Numbered from the stretch's first letter, positions 25,464 through 34,504 are shown. The stretch is DNA of 64,000 nucleotides from Planctomycetota bacterium (GCA_021776795.1 JAJFFC010000012.1:362724-426723); one strand, 5' to 3'. The notes: a model not told the origin generated them from the sequence alone. Program-made: numbers and translations.

Positions 25464-26765
25464 ATGTCATTGCGCAGTTTTGCCCTTGTATTCGCCTTCG
25501 CGTCATGTGCAGCCCCCCGGGCGACTGAGCAGGAAGGTCTTTTGCTCAGTGGCCCGATGGTGGGGGCGGTTCAAGCGGACTCCTTTCGCCTTTGGGTGGA
25601 ACTGAAGCGGCCGGCAGATTTGGTGATTGAGTTTCGCGAGAATCCAGGCCCTTGGCATCAGCAAGACCTGCCGATAGCCACCGCGCGCGGGAGTGCCAGG
25701 GTCAGGGGGCTTCAGCCCGATACGCAGTATGAATATCGTCTGCGCGCCGATGCCACCTTGCTCCCAGACCAACATGGCCAAAGCATCCGCACCGCTCCCG
25801 ATCCGGGTACCTGGAAGGACTTCAGCCTAGGCTTTGGTTCCTGTGCCGGCGATTGGGGAACTGACCCCACGCAAGGCATCTTTTTGCAAGTTGCCGCGCA
25901 AGATCCCGACTTGTTCCTGTGGTTAGGGGATAACGTCTATTACGATTTTCGCCAGAAGGAGTGGGAAAGCCCGATGGCGATGGAGAATCGTTGGCGGGTG
26001 CAGCGCGCGCTTCCGGCCCTCGGCCCTTTGCTTGCTGGGCGAAGTAACTTAGCCACCTGGGACGATCATGATTATGGTCCCGATAATGCCGACGGCAGTT
26101 ATCCCCTGCGTTTGGATTCTCTTCGTCTGTTTGATTCTTATTGGGCCAATCCCTCTGCAGGTGGTGCCGGCGAAGATGGGGTGTACTTCTCGATGGTTTA
26201 TGGAGGCGTCGAGATGTTCTTTCTCGATACGCGCTTCGACCGCAGTCCAGTGCACTGGCAACCCGCCGCAAGTAGGCAGCTCCTTGCGCCCGCGCAGTGG
26301 GCGTGGTTGGAGCAGGGTCTGCGCGAATCCCAGGCAGAGTTCAAGCTGGTGATTTCCGGCATGCAGGTCTTGGCGGACTACCACCGCTTCGAAAGTTGGC
26401 GTTTGTACCCGAGTGATCGCCAGCGCCTCTATCAATTCTTGGCCCAGGAGCGAATCCCTGGTGTTCTATTTCTGAGCGGGGACCGCCATATCGGAGAAGT
26501 TTTGCGCCGCGAAGAGATTCTGTCCTACCCGCTGTATGAGTTCACCGCTTCGCCGCTTGCGGCCGGTATCGGCGAATCCACCCCAGATGCCCAGGCACCT
26601 GAGCGCCTTCCCGGGAGCGAAATCCAGGTCGAGCATTTCGCCATGTTGCGCTTTTTCCGCGGCGAAACGGGCCTCACCTTGCGCTATGAGGCTTTTGACC
26701 GCGAGGGAGTCCCTACCGGAAAGGCCCTGAGCCTTGGCCTCGAAGAGCTCCAAGTGCAGGATTGA
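25464..26765 (+). CDS. PhoD-like alkaline phosphatase lipoprotein
   Basis: A phosphodiesterase/phosphatase of the PhoD family with a metallophosphatase fold, 433 residues. The N-terminus MSLRSFALVFAFASCAAP is a lipoprotein signal with Cys15. A fibronectin-like N-terminal domain ends in the GLQPDTQYEYRL strand. The catalytic part shows GFGSCAGDW, WLGDNVYYD, TWDDHDYGPDNAD, FFLDTRFDRSP and LSGDRHIGE, which together supply the Fe/Ca ligands of PhoD. It probably releases phosphate from phosphodiesters or cell-wall polymers outside the cytoplasm. The SH3 protein gene follows after 31 bases. Confidence 0.88.
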   Translation: MSLRSFALVFAFASCAAPRATEQEGLLLSGPMVGAVQADSFRLWVELKRPADLVIEFRENPGPWHQQDLPIATARGSARVRGLQPDTQYEYRLRADATLLPDQHGQSIRTAPDPGTWKDFSLGFGSCAGDWGTDPTQGIFLQVAAQDPDLFLWLGDNVYYDFRQKEWESPMAMENRWRVQRALPALGPLLAGRSNLATWDDHDYGPDNADGSYPLRLDSLRLFDSYWANPSAGGAGEDGVYFSMVYGGVEMFFLDTRFDRSPVHWQPAASRQLLAPAQWAWLEQGLRESQAEFKLVISGMQVLADYHRFESWRLYPSDRQRLYQFLAQERIPGVLFLSGDRHIGEVLRREEILSYPLYEFTASPLAAGIGESTPDAQAPERLPGSEIQVEHFAMLRFFRGETGLTLRYEAFDREGVPTGKALSLGLEELQVQD

Positions 26766-26796
26766 AGCGGACGCCGCCATCGTCCAAACTGTGGGC

Positions 26797-28122
26797 ATGG
26801 CCACATCCCACCTGCCTGCCCTCCTGCTGAGCTGCCTCATTCCGGCAGCAGCCTTGACCGCCCAAGAGCAACCGCGTCGAGCCATGGTTGCCAAGGAAGG
26901 GGTGAAGCTGCATGCCTTTTATGATCCACGCGCTGCCGTGGTTTTGGAAACCCCTGCCGACTTGCCGGTGGAGGTGGTCGGGGAGTTGGTCCCATGGTCC
27001 AAGGTCCGTGTCCCCGGTGGCCTCGATGTCTGGGTCCATCAGGACTACGTGACTTTCGATGCCGAAGGCACGGGCACGATTAGCCGTGGCAATGTCAATA
27101 TCCGCCCGCGCCCTTCCACTGGTGCCGACTCTCACCCCTTGGGGCACTTTGATCGCGAGTCACCGGTATATCGTCTTCAGGTCGATGGCGATTGGGTGCA
27201 AGTGCGCTGCAGTGAAAAGGTGGGAGTATGGGTGGAGAGTCGTCACCTCAGTTTCCCAGAGTTCGAGGAAGCTACTTGGGTTAAAAAATGGCAAGCCGTC
27301 GTGGATCATCGTACCCCGGAAATTATGGGCAGTGAACCTCCGCCGGTAGCAGATCCATCCACTACCGAGGTTGCTGAAGCCGAGGGATTGGACGGGAATA
27401 GGCCTGTGCAAGAAAGCGAAGCAGGACTTGCTGGAGAAGGAGCCGCGGCAGCAGAAGCGAGCCTGCCGGCGACACCAGCATTCCGCCTAGACGAAGCCGC
27501 CATCGCCAAGAATCCCGCTGCAGCTCGCGCCGCTGCCGCGCTGGAGTTAGAACGCTTCGCCACCTTGGTGACCCGCTCCGACAACAACTGGGATCGTGCT
27601 CGCGCCGACACCCTGGAAGATGTTTATGGCAAGGTGTTGTGGCATAGTTCCGACGTGGAACAAATGGATCTCACGCGCGCCGATTTGGCACGCCTCGACG
27701 GACTGCGCCGCTTTTACTTAGGTTCCCTCGAAGCGCGTCAGCGCGCCGCCCAGGCTGCCGGAAGGACCTCAGTGGCAGAGGTGTTGCGCCAGAAACTGCA
27801 TACGGAAAAGGCTCCCTATCAAGGCGACGGCCAATCCAGTGTGGCTTTGGTGGGTTGGGTCGTGCGCGAGTCCACTCCAGGTGGTCAGGCCAGCATTCGC
27901 CTGCAACGTGGCAAGATGGTCATGCCCTTAGAAGACAAAGAGGGGCTGCATGATTTGCCTGCGCTGCGCGGCCGCGAAGTGGTTGTCCGAGGTGTTTGGG
28001 AATCGCGCCCGAGGCAAGTAGCGCCAGATGCCCAGCTTGCCCAAGCAATTGGCGCCGAGGGTGACACCATGATGGTCTTTGTGGTGCGCGAACTGCGTGT
28101 TCTGCCAGCTCGAGGGGAGTAA
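26797..28122 (+). CDS. Exported protein with bacterial SH3 domains
   Basis: A 441-residue protein. The ATG at 26797 starts a signal peptide (MATSHLPALLLSCLIPAAALTA); an in-frame start at 26734 is inside phoD and lacks this logic. Two SH3b-like repeats follow: residues about 28-75 (VPWSKVRVPGGLDVWVHQDY) and 90-140 (NVNIRPRPSTGADSHPLG, then DWVQVRCSEKVGVWVESRHL). An Ala/Glu-rich linker and a helical segment lead to a C-terminal beta domain ending VVRELRVLP. SH3b domains usually bind cell-wall peptides. CstA begins 6 bases after its stop. Specific role unknown. Confidence 0.72.
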   Translation: MATSHLPALLLSCLIPAAALTAQEQPRRAMVAKEGVKLHAFYDPRAAVVLETPADLPVEVVGELVPWSKVRVPGGLDVWVHQDYVTFDAEGTGTISRGNVNIRPRPSTGADSHPLGHFDRESPVYRLQVDGDWVQVRCSEKVGVWVESRHLSFPEFEEATWVKKWQAVVDHRTPEIMGSEPPPVADPSTTEVAEAEGLDGNRPVQESEAGLAGEGAAAAEASLPATPAFRLDEAAIAKNPAAARAAAALELERFATLVTRSDNNWDRARADTLEDVYGKVLWHSSDVEQMDLTRADLARLDGLRRFYLGSLEARQRAAQAAGRTSVAEVLRQKLHTEKAPYQGDGQSSVALVGWVVRESTPGGQASIRLQRGKMVMPLEDKEGLHDLPALRGREVVVRGVWESRPRQVAPDAQLAQAIGAEGDTMMVFVVRELRVLPARGE

Positions 28123-28128
28123 GCCTTC

Positions 28129-29892
28129 TTGTCGCCAGCCGTCGTCACTGCCCTAGCTTTAGTCGCTTACTTTCTCGGCTATCGCTTTTATAGCAAGTGG
28201 TTGGCGCAGAAGATCTACCGCCTCGACGCGGAACTGGTCACTCCTGCACACGAGCAAGAAGATGGCATCGACTTTGTACCTACCCGGCCGCAAGTCCTCT
28301 TCGGCCACCACTTTGCCTCGATTGCGGGACTTGCGCCGATGCTTGGCCCTGCGGTGGCGGTGTTTTGGGGTTGGTTACCCGCACTATTGTGGGTGGTCGG
28401 CGGCGCAATTCTGATTGGCTGTGTCCACGACTTCTCGGCCATGGTGCTTTCAGTGCGCCACCGTGGCGAAAGCATCGGCGCGTTATGCGAAAGCATTTTG
28501 GGCCCTGTGGCCAAAGCGCTATTCCTGCTGCTGATTCTGTTTGGCGTGTCGCTCGCCATGGGGGTGTTCGTCTTCGTCATTTCCCTGTTGTTCACTTGGG
28601 GAGATGATTTTCAACCGCAGGCGCTGCACCTTTCCAAAACGAGTTTCCCCGAGGTCGTGTTGCCTTCGGCTGGCCTGATGTTGTTGGCCCTAGGTTGTGG
28701 CTGGTTGCTCTACGTCAAGCGCAAGCCCTTAGCCCCGGTCACAAGCATCGGCTTTCTGCTTCTGCTCGGTTTGATTGGCCTCGGTTACGCCTTCCCGACC
28801 ATGGGCTTTTCGCGCGAACAGTGGCCGAGCGGAACTTCCTGGGTGTACATCTTGCTCACCTATGCCTGGCTCGCCAGTGTGTTGCCGGTGTGGTTGTTAT
28901 TGCAGGCGCGAGACTTCCTGAATTCCTTGCTGCTGGTGCTTGGCCTGATCCTGATGTACACCGGCTTCTTTGTCATGGGGCCGAGTTTCGATGCCCCGGC
29001 CTTCAACCCCAATCCGGTTGGCGCTCCTCCTTTATTGCCCTTCGTGTTCATCACCATTGCTTGTGGCGCAGCCTCTGGATTCCATAGTTTGGTCGCGAGT
29101 GGCACCACGGCTCGCCAGTTAGATCGTGAAACCCACGCGCGCCCGATTGGCTACGGCGCAATGATCGCGGAGTCCTTGTTGGCCCTAATCGCGGTTTTGG
29201 CTTGTACCAGCACCCTAGGTAGCAAGGGTGCTTGGGCCGAGCTTTATGTCAACTGGGCCGCAGTGCAGGGACTCGGGGAAAAGCTGGGGGTGTTCATCCG
29301 CGGCGCAGCTTCCTTCCTACAGGAGTTAGGCATTGCCCCGGAGTTGGCAATCACCATGATTGCCATGGTGGTGGTTTCTTTTGCCCTGACTACTTTGGAT
29401 TCCGCAACACGCTTGCTGCGCTTTAACTTGGAGGAGATTGGCCAGGCGATTTCGCGTGTTCCGGCCTTGGCTTGGCTCGGGCGCCCGCTGACGAATCGCT
29501 ATGTCGCCACTACCCTGGCTTGCCTGTGCATCGCCTTTTTTGCTTTCTACAAGATCGATGGGAAACCCGCCGGACTGACCTTGTGGACCCTCTTTGGGGG
29601 CACCAATCAGTTGATCGCTGGACTGGCGCTGCTTACCGCCACGGTTTATTTGCGCAGCTTAGGCCGACGCACTCTGCCCTTGGCGATTCCTGCGGTGTTC
29701 ATGATTGGCATCACTCTGTTTGTGTTGGTGTCTAAGGTTCTACAGTTCCATAAGGAGGGACAATGGCTTCTTCTGGGTTTGGCAAGTGCGTTGGTGTTGA
29801 TTGGTGTGGGAGTGGGAATCACCGCCGTGGTGGCCTTGACCAAACCGGTTTCGGCAACGCCTGACAAGGATTCGGGTATCCTGAAGACATGA
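28129..29892 (+). CDS. cstA: CstA family carbon-starvation transporter
   Basis: An inner-membrane protein of 587 residues with about 15 hydrophobic segments. The family motifs FVPTRPQVLFGHHFASIAGL, GPAVAVFWGWLPALLWVVGG, VHDFSAMVLSVRH and GTTARQLDRETHARPIGYGA are all present. CstA-type proteins take up pyruvate and possibly peptides under carbon limitation. Translation probably starts at TTG 28129, directly after the SH3 gene; no ATG is available before the first membrane helix. The stop overlaps the start of the selenoprotein gene (ATGA at 29889-29892), so the two are translationally coupled. Confidence 0.88.
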   Translation: MSPAVVTALALVAYFLGYRFYSKWLAQKIYRLDAELVTPAHEQEDGIDFVPTRPQVLFGHHFASIAGLAPMLGPAVAVFWGWLPALLWVVGGAILIGCVHDFSAMVLSVRHRGESIGALCESILGPVAKALFLLLILFGVSLAMGVFVFVISLLFTWGDDFQPQALHLSKTSFPEVVLPSAGLMLLALGCGWLLYVKRKPLAPVTSIGFLLLLGLIGLGYAFPTMGFSREQWPSGTSWVYILLTYAWLASVLPVWLLLQARDFLNSLLLVLGLILMYTGFFVMGPSFDAPAFNPNPVGAPPLLPFVFITIACGAASGFHSLVASGTTARQLDRETHARPIGYGAMIAESLLALIAVLACTSTLGSKGAWAELYVNWAAVQGLGEKLGVFIRGAASFLQELGIAPELAITMIAMVVVSFALTTLDSATRLLRFNLEEIGQAISRVPALAWLGRPLTNRYVATTLACLCIAFFAFYKIDGKPAGLTLWTLFGGTNQLIAGLALLTATVYLRSLGRRTLPLAIPAVFMIGITLFVLVSKVLQFHKEGQWLLLGLASALVLIGVGVGITAVVALTKPVSATPDKDSGILKT

Positions 29893-30947
29893 GAATGCTC
29901 TTCGGATTCCTTCTTGGCAGTCTGTGTTGGACCGCCTCCACCCTGTACGCGGCGCCACCTCCACAGATCGAGGAACCGGTCCAGAAAGAGAAAGTGGTCC
30001 AAGAGATTGATCCTTGGTCCGCCGCTGGCATGGTCGGCATTTGGGACTTCACCATCGATCCCGATGGCGAGAACCCCTTTGTCGCCTCCATGACCTTGAC
30101 CTACGACAAGGAAGCACTCGGCGGCTCCATCAACCTTGGCGAGGAGCTTTCGATGACCAACTTATCCTGGGATGCGAAAGCTGGTGCTTTTTCCTGCGAT
30201 GTCGAGCTTGGTCCTGGATTCGCTCTCGAAATCACGATGACCCGTGATGGCGATCAGCTCAAGGGCATATTGTCCGACGGCAACGAGCCTGTAGAAGGAT
30301 CGGAAGAGCAGCCACTGCGGGAGACGGTTCTCGCCAAGAAGAATCTGACGAAAACCAAAGCCGCAGCCGAGCGCGCCGCCGCGATTGCGCGTGGTGAGAT
30401 ACCCGATGGTGTCGAACTCAATGACCGCGCCGTGAACATCAAGGGCAAAGACCTGAAGGGCGTGGACTTTCAGCTCGCCGACTATCAAGGCAAAGTCATT
30501 ATGCTCGACTTCTGGGGCGATTGGTGACCTCCGTGCCGGGCGCTATACCCACACGAACGGTCGTTCGTGACGAAGATGGAAGGCAAGCCTTTTGCCCTGA
30601 TTGGTGTCAACAGTGACGAGACTCCAGAGATTGCCCTGGAGGCGGTCAAAGCCAATGAACTGAACTGGCGCAGTTTCCAAAATGCGCGAGAAGGTCAGCC
30701 CGATATTGCCACCGATTGGAAAGTCAGTGGTTGGCCGACGATTGTCATCATCGATGGCAAAGGCATCATCCGTTATCGCGGACATGATGGCCACGAAGCC
30801 ACCAAGGTTGCGACGAAGTACGTGGCCCTGCTTGACCCTAGTGTCCTCGAAGAGGAAGTGATTGAAGAGGTCGAGGAAGTCGAAGAAGAGATCGTCGAAG
30901 AGATCGTCGAGGAGCCGATCATCATCGACGAGGAACCTGGTTCTTAA
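29889..30947 (+). CDS. Exported lipocalin-like/TlpA-like selenoprotein (in-frame UGA = Sec213)
   Basis: Read through the TGA at 30525-30527, this frame gives a 352-residue thioredoxin-fold protein. Signal peptide MRMLFGFLLGSLCWTASTLYA; residues 30-130 are a beta-rich lipocalin-like domain (GIWDFTIDPDGENPF...); 165-320 is a TlpA/thioredoxin domain with the strand KVIMLDFWGDW, redox motif W-U213-P-P-C, and the cis-proline motif GWPTIVIID; the last 35 residues are a Glu/Val acidic tail. A redox CxxC in which the first Cys is Sec is the standard form of thioredoxin-like selenoproteins. selA and selD lie in the same window and a SECIS-like hairpin follows. Start overlaps cstA by 4 bases. Conventional calling splits it into 29889-30527 and 30567-30947. 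Confidence 0.9.
30525..30527 (+). other. Selenocysteine codon (UGA) in thioredoxin-like gene
   Basis: TGA directly after TGG in the redox motif W-U-P-P-C-R. The frame stays open for another 139 codons of clear thioredoxin-fold sequence, so this TGA is internal, not a stop. A sequencing error from TGC or TGT would be the alternative. Confidence 0.88.
30552..30569 (+). promoter_or_regulatory. Bacterial SECIS-like hairpin
   Basis: CACGAAC (30552-30558) pairs perfectly with GTTCGTG (30563-30569) around GGTC. The loop begins 32 bases after the UGA, inside the 16-37 base range used for bacterial SECIS elements, and the loop GGUC is the same as the core of the E. coli fdhF loop recognised by SelB. 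The element lies in coding sequence, as bacterial SECIS elements do. Confidence 0.75.
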
Positions 30948-32074
30948 CTCTTCTTGAGATAAGCCTTGCGGATGGCAGCTCGTAATGCCTCGAAGCTGCC
31001 ATCCCGCAAACTCTCACGGATGCGCTGCATAAGGCTGACTAGGTAGTGCAAGTTATGGTGCGCCAGCATGGACGGCGGGAGCAGTTCCTTGGACTTGAGC
31101 CCTGCACGCAAGGCTCCACGTGGCACGCCTGTCGCGCAGGCGTCGCAAGGGCAACCGGGAACCAAGGGCCGCGGGTCTTCAGCAAAACGCGCATTGTGCA
31201 GGTGAAGTGCACCTTCATCGGTGAGGATGGTTCCGAAGCGCCCGGACCGCGTGGGGTACACGCAGTCAAACATGTCGATGCCGCGCGCCACTGATTCCAC
31301 CAAATCGAGCGGCGTGCCCACTCCCATCAGATAACGCGACTTATCAACAGGTAAATGAGGGGTGGAATGGTTGACGCCATCCATCATGGCGTCGTGCCCT
31401 TCGCCAACGCTGACGCCGCCAATCGCATAGCCATCAAAGTCCATGGCACAGAGTTCCTTGGCGCAATGCTCGCGTTGCTCGGCGAAGACTCCACCTTGGA
31501 CAATCCCGAACTGCGCTTGGCCGCGATCGACACCACCAGCCTTTTCGTGAAGGTCGCGCTGTTGGCGTGCCCACAACAAAGTGCGGCGCACAGCACCACT
31601 CACCAAGTCGAGATCGCGTGGGTCCGCAGGGCATTCGTCGAGCAACATCGCGACGTCTGGCCCTAAGCCAGCTTGCACATCAAAGGCAACCTGCGGAGTC
31701 CAATCGACGATTCCGCCATGAACCGGATGCTCAATCTTGAGACCTTGGTCATCGAGCTTGGAGATCGCCGCCAAGCTAAAGGCCTGGAAGCCACCGGAGT
31801 CGGTCAGCACCGGGCCATCCCAAGCCATCATGTTGTGAATGCCCCCAAGCTTCTGCACGGTTTCCACGCCGGGGCGCGCAAACAGGTGAAAGCTGTTGGC
31901 CAACATCATTTCCACGCCCATCGGGCGCAGCCGATCCGGCCACGGCCCACGAAGCATGCCACGGGTAGCCACCGGCATGAAGGTGGGGGTGTCGACATTG
32001 CCGTGCCAAGTTTGCAGAGTGCCGAGGCGCGGCCCATCGGCCGTACCTTGGTGAAGTTGGAAACGGAAACTCAC
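30944..32074 (-). CDS. tgt: tRNA-guanine transglycosylase (queuine/preQ1 insertion)
   Basis: Exchanges guanine 34 of GUN-anticodon tRNAs for a queuosine precursor; 376 residues starting with GTG. Seen: LTDSGGFQAFSL with the general-base Asp, the nucleophile region FDCVYPTRSGRFG, the substrate loop GGVSVGEGHDAM, and the zinc site GCPCDACATG with downstream HNLHYLVSLM. The start overlaps the upstream SpoIID-like stop by 4 bases. queA, usually between ruvB and tgt, is missing here. The stop overlaps the convergent selenoprotein stop. Confidence 0.95.
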   Translation of the reverse strand: MSFRFQLHQGTADGPRLGTLQTWHGNVDTPTFMPVATRGMLRGPWPDRLRPMGVEMMLANSFHLFARPGVETVQKLGGIHNMMAWDGPVLTDSGGFQAFSLAAISKLDDQGLKIEHPVHGGIVDWTPQVAFDVQAGLGPDVAMLLDECPADPRDLDLVSGAVRRTLLWARQQRDLHEKAGGVDRGQAQFGIVQGGVFAEQREHCAKELCAMDFDGYAIGGVSVGEGHDAMMDGVNHSTPHLPVDKSRYLMGVGTPLDLVESVARGIDMFDCVYPTRSGRFGTILTDEGALHLHNARFAEDPRPLVPGCPCDACATGVPRGALRAGLKSKELLPPSMLAHHNLHYLVSLMQRIRESLRDGSFEALRAAIRKAYLKKS

Positions 32075-33288
32075 GGCAACAATGTTTGGTCAGCGGTGCT
32101 CAAGCGATGGAGCGCCGCGCCAGGATAGTAGTGCGCGAGAATGTCTTCTGCCGAAAGTGACTTTTGCGCCAGGCGCATCGCACCCTTTTGGCACATGCCG
32201 ACGCCATGCCCATTGCCGCGGCCAGAGACCACCAGCGAGCCGTCTTGCTGCAGCTTGGTTTCGGTCCAACGCGAGGAGGGCAGACGCAGGGCTGCCCGAA
32301 CTTGGTCGGCAGGCAAATCCACATGATCTTCCTCGCCCAAAAGCCTCACCTGGACCATGCGCCCATAAGGATCTTTAGAGAGCGCTTGGATGGCACGCAG
32401 CCAATCGCCAATGTCGTGGCGTTCGGCCAAGCGGTCAAAACGGCTCGCGGACACCTGACGCTGCCAGTCGTATTGCTCAGCGCAACTGGCATCTAAGACA
32501 CCGGAGAGGGGAGTGACTTCGGATTTGGTGAAGCCCGCCTCTTTGGCATTAGTGGTACCTCCTCCGCAATCGCTGTGGAAATAACTCGGCAATAGGGTGT
32601 CGTCCCAGAACAACACCACGCCACGAGTTTCTTGCACCGCGCGCCGCGCTTCCTGAGTCAGGAAATCGGCACCGCGGAAGACTTGGTCACTGGTGTTGTC
32701 GCGCAGCGAGCGACCTTGGCTCAATCGCCAAAGCGCATAGGAGCGGGCAGCAATCGCTTGGGCGCGTAGGGCCTCATGAATGCCCGGGGTCATGGTGGCC
32801 ATTTCGCCACAGACCACTCCGAGCACATAACTCTCCAGGGGAAGTTCTAAAGAAAGGCGCAAGCTCTTGGGGCGGCCCGCTCGCGTGCGTTCTAAATCCA
32901 TGCGCAAGCGACCGTCATAAGTAAGGTCGCCGATGCGAATCGCTTCATTGCCGGCAGGCTCTAGCCAAAGTTGATCGCGGTCGCCATGGATTTGGCCGAG
33001 GCGAATGCCCGCGGCATCGAAGGTGAGGTCGCCTTCGAAGCCGACATCTTCATAGATGACTTGACTCTCCTCATCCATGGTCAACAAGCGATAGCTGCCA
33101 TGAACGGCGAGCGGAACCGACTCGCGGCCAGTGAGGCCAGTCAGGCTGACCAGAATCGGTGGATTCCACGGGTCCCCAGGGCGTTCTTCCAAGGGCGACG
33201 GGGACAGGAAATCACAGGCGCGGGCACCACCCCAAATCACCAGGGCCAGGAGGGGAATCCAGGCAAGGCGCCGGGCGGTGGGGCTCAT
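32071..33288 (-). CDS. SpoIID/LytB domain protein
   Basis: An exported peptidoglycan-active protein of 405 residues, related to SpoIID lytic transglycosylases and LytB amidase enhancers. Start at ATG 33288 overlaps the ruvB stop by 4 bases; a hydrophobic signal/anchor follows (AWIPLLALVIWGGARAC, possibly a lipobox). The domain signature is complete: LPLESYVLGVVCGEMATMTP with the catalytic Glu in GEM, ALRAQAIAARSYALWRL, YFHSDCGGGTTNA, and the C-terminal GRGNGHGVGMCQKGAM followed by ILAHYYPGA. In spore formers these proteins remodel septal wall; in this presumably non-sporulating organism the role is unknown. The operon context is ruvB and tgt. Confidence 0.88.
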   Translation of the reverse strand: MSPTARRLAWIPLLALVIWGGARACDFLSPSPLEERPGDPWNPPILVSLTGLTGRESVPLAVHGSYRLLTMDEESQVIYEDVGFEGDLTFDAAGIRLGQIHGDRDQLWLEPAGNEAIRIGDLTYDGRLRMDLERTRAGRPKSLRLSLELPLESYVLGVVCGEMATMTPGIHEALRAQAIAARSYALWRLSQGRSLRDNTSDQVFRGADFLTQEARRAVQETRGVVLFWDDTLLPSYFHSDCGGGTTNAKEAGFTKSEVTPLSGVLDASCAEQYDWQRQVSASRFDRLAERHDIGDWLRAIQALSKDPYGRMVQVRLLGEEDHVDLPADQVRAALRLPSSRWTETKLQQDGSLVVSGRGNGHGVGMCQKGAMRLAQKSLSAEDILAHYYPGAALHRLSTADQTLLP

Positions 33289-34307
33289 GAAGCGCTTTCG
33301 TGTTGCGCAGCGGGTGGATTGAGTCCGATTGCGCGCCACCCCGATGGCGTCAGCACACGACCCTGTGGAGTGCGCAGCAAAAAGCCGCGGCGAATCAGGA
33401 AGGGTTCATAGACATCAGCCAAGGTGTCTTCATCTTCTTCCACGACCACGGCCAAGTTCTTTAAGCCGAGTGGACCACCTTGCGCATCGGCGAGTGCTTG
33501 CAAGATGCGACGGTCTGGCCGTTCCAAGCCAAGAGTGTCGATGTCGAGTAACGAGAAGGTTTTGGTCACGATTGCGGCATCGATGCAGCCTTGGTTTTCG
33601 AGCTGCGCCAAATCCCGAGCACGGCGCAACAGACGATTGGCCACGCGAGGCGTGCCACGGGAATGTTCCGCAAGCTGTTGTGCCGCAGCAAGCTCGAGTT
33701 TGGTTTGGAGCAAGCTGGCCGAACGCGCCAAGATGCCAATCAGGGCTTCGTTGCTGTAGGGTTCGAAGCGCAGGTGATGGCCGAAGCGCGAACGGAAGGG
33801 GGGAGTGAGCAAAGCCTCGCGGGTGGTGGCGCCAACCAAGGTGAAGGCTTGCAAGTCGAGCTTAAGCAGTCGTGCATGAACACCCTGGTCAAAGGTCCAC
33901 TCGATTTGGAAGCGGTCCATCGCGCCATAGAGGTATTCCTCGACTTCGGTGGGTAGGCGATGAATCTCGTCGATGAACAAAATCGAGCCGCGCTCAAGCT
34001 GACTCAAAATCCCGACCAAATCCTTGCCGCGCGTCAGCGCAGGCCCGCTGGTCATGCGTAGAGGCTTACCGGTTTCCGCGGCCAGCGCCATGGCCAAGGA
34101 GGTCTTGCCGAGTCCGGGGAGACCGGTGAAGAGGAGGTGCTCCAGGGGCTCATCTCGACCCTTGGCTGCACGCAGCATGAGGCGAAGGGGGGCGAGGACA
34201 GCCTCTTGCCCTTGGAATTCGGAAAGATCGCGCGGCTGCAGGCCACGCTCATCATCCCGCTCACCACGGCTTGCCGCATCCGGCTGGAGGGCAGAGTCCT
34301 TCTCCAT
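33285..34307 (-). CDS. ruvB: Holliday junction helicase RuvB
   Basis: Hexameric AAA+ motor that drives branch migration with RuvA. The 340 residues include LSEFQGQEAVLAPLRLML, Walker A GLPGLGKTS, Walker B ILFIDEIHRL, the hairpin region VGATTREALLTPPFRSRFG, sensor 2 GTPRVANRLLRRARD and the winged-helix C-terminus with PFLIRRGFLLRTPQGR. Length and order are normal for the family. No ruvA or ruvC is adjacent in the window; the divergent lipoprotein gene begins 197 bases upstream. Confidence 0.95.
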   Translation of the reverse strand: MEKDSALQPDAASRGERDDERGLQPRDLSEFQGQEAVLAPLRLMLRAAKGRDEPLEHLLFTGLPGLGKTSLAMALAAETGKPLRMTSGPALTRGKDLVGILSQLERGSILFIDEIHRLPTEVEEYLYGAMDRFQIEWTFDQGVHARLLKLDLQAFTLVGATTREALLTPPFRSRFGHHLRFEPYSNEALIGILARSASLLQTKLELAAAQQLAEHSRGTPRVANRLLRRARDLAQLENQGCIDAAIVTKTFSLLDIDTLGLERPDRRILQALADAQGGPLGLKNLAVVVEEDEDTLADVYEPFLIRRGFLLRTPQGRVLTPSGWRAIGLNPPAAQHESAS

Positions 34308-34504
34308 GCCATGATTCTGCCGAAAAGCCCCTCCGATTCCAAGCAGGAAGCGCTAGGATTCGCCTTTTGAGGCCGGCGGTGCGACTTCGCACGAATTAGG
34401 GCGGATTTCACGCTGATTCGCCTCTAGTCAGCCTGCCAGGGGCATGGCATGATTGTTGCTTCCATGCCGGTAAGGACCCTTCCTACCCTGGCCACTTAGC
34501 AAAC

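Noticed and set aside
30525-30527. TGA as a true stop, with two separate genes
   Set aside because: The thioredoxin fold would be cut in the middle of its redox motif, the downstream part has no start signal, and a SECIS-like hairpin and selA/selD are present.
30525-30527. Sequencing error from a Cys codon
   Set aside because: Possible in principle, but a Sec system in the same window and a GGUC-loop hairpin at the right distance make recoding the better explanation.
34379-34392. GTGCG-ACTT-CGCAC hairpin as a terminator or riboswitch
   Set aside because: Only five base pairs, no T-run, and no known riboswitch core around it.
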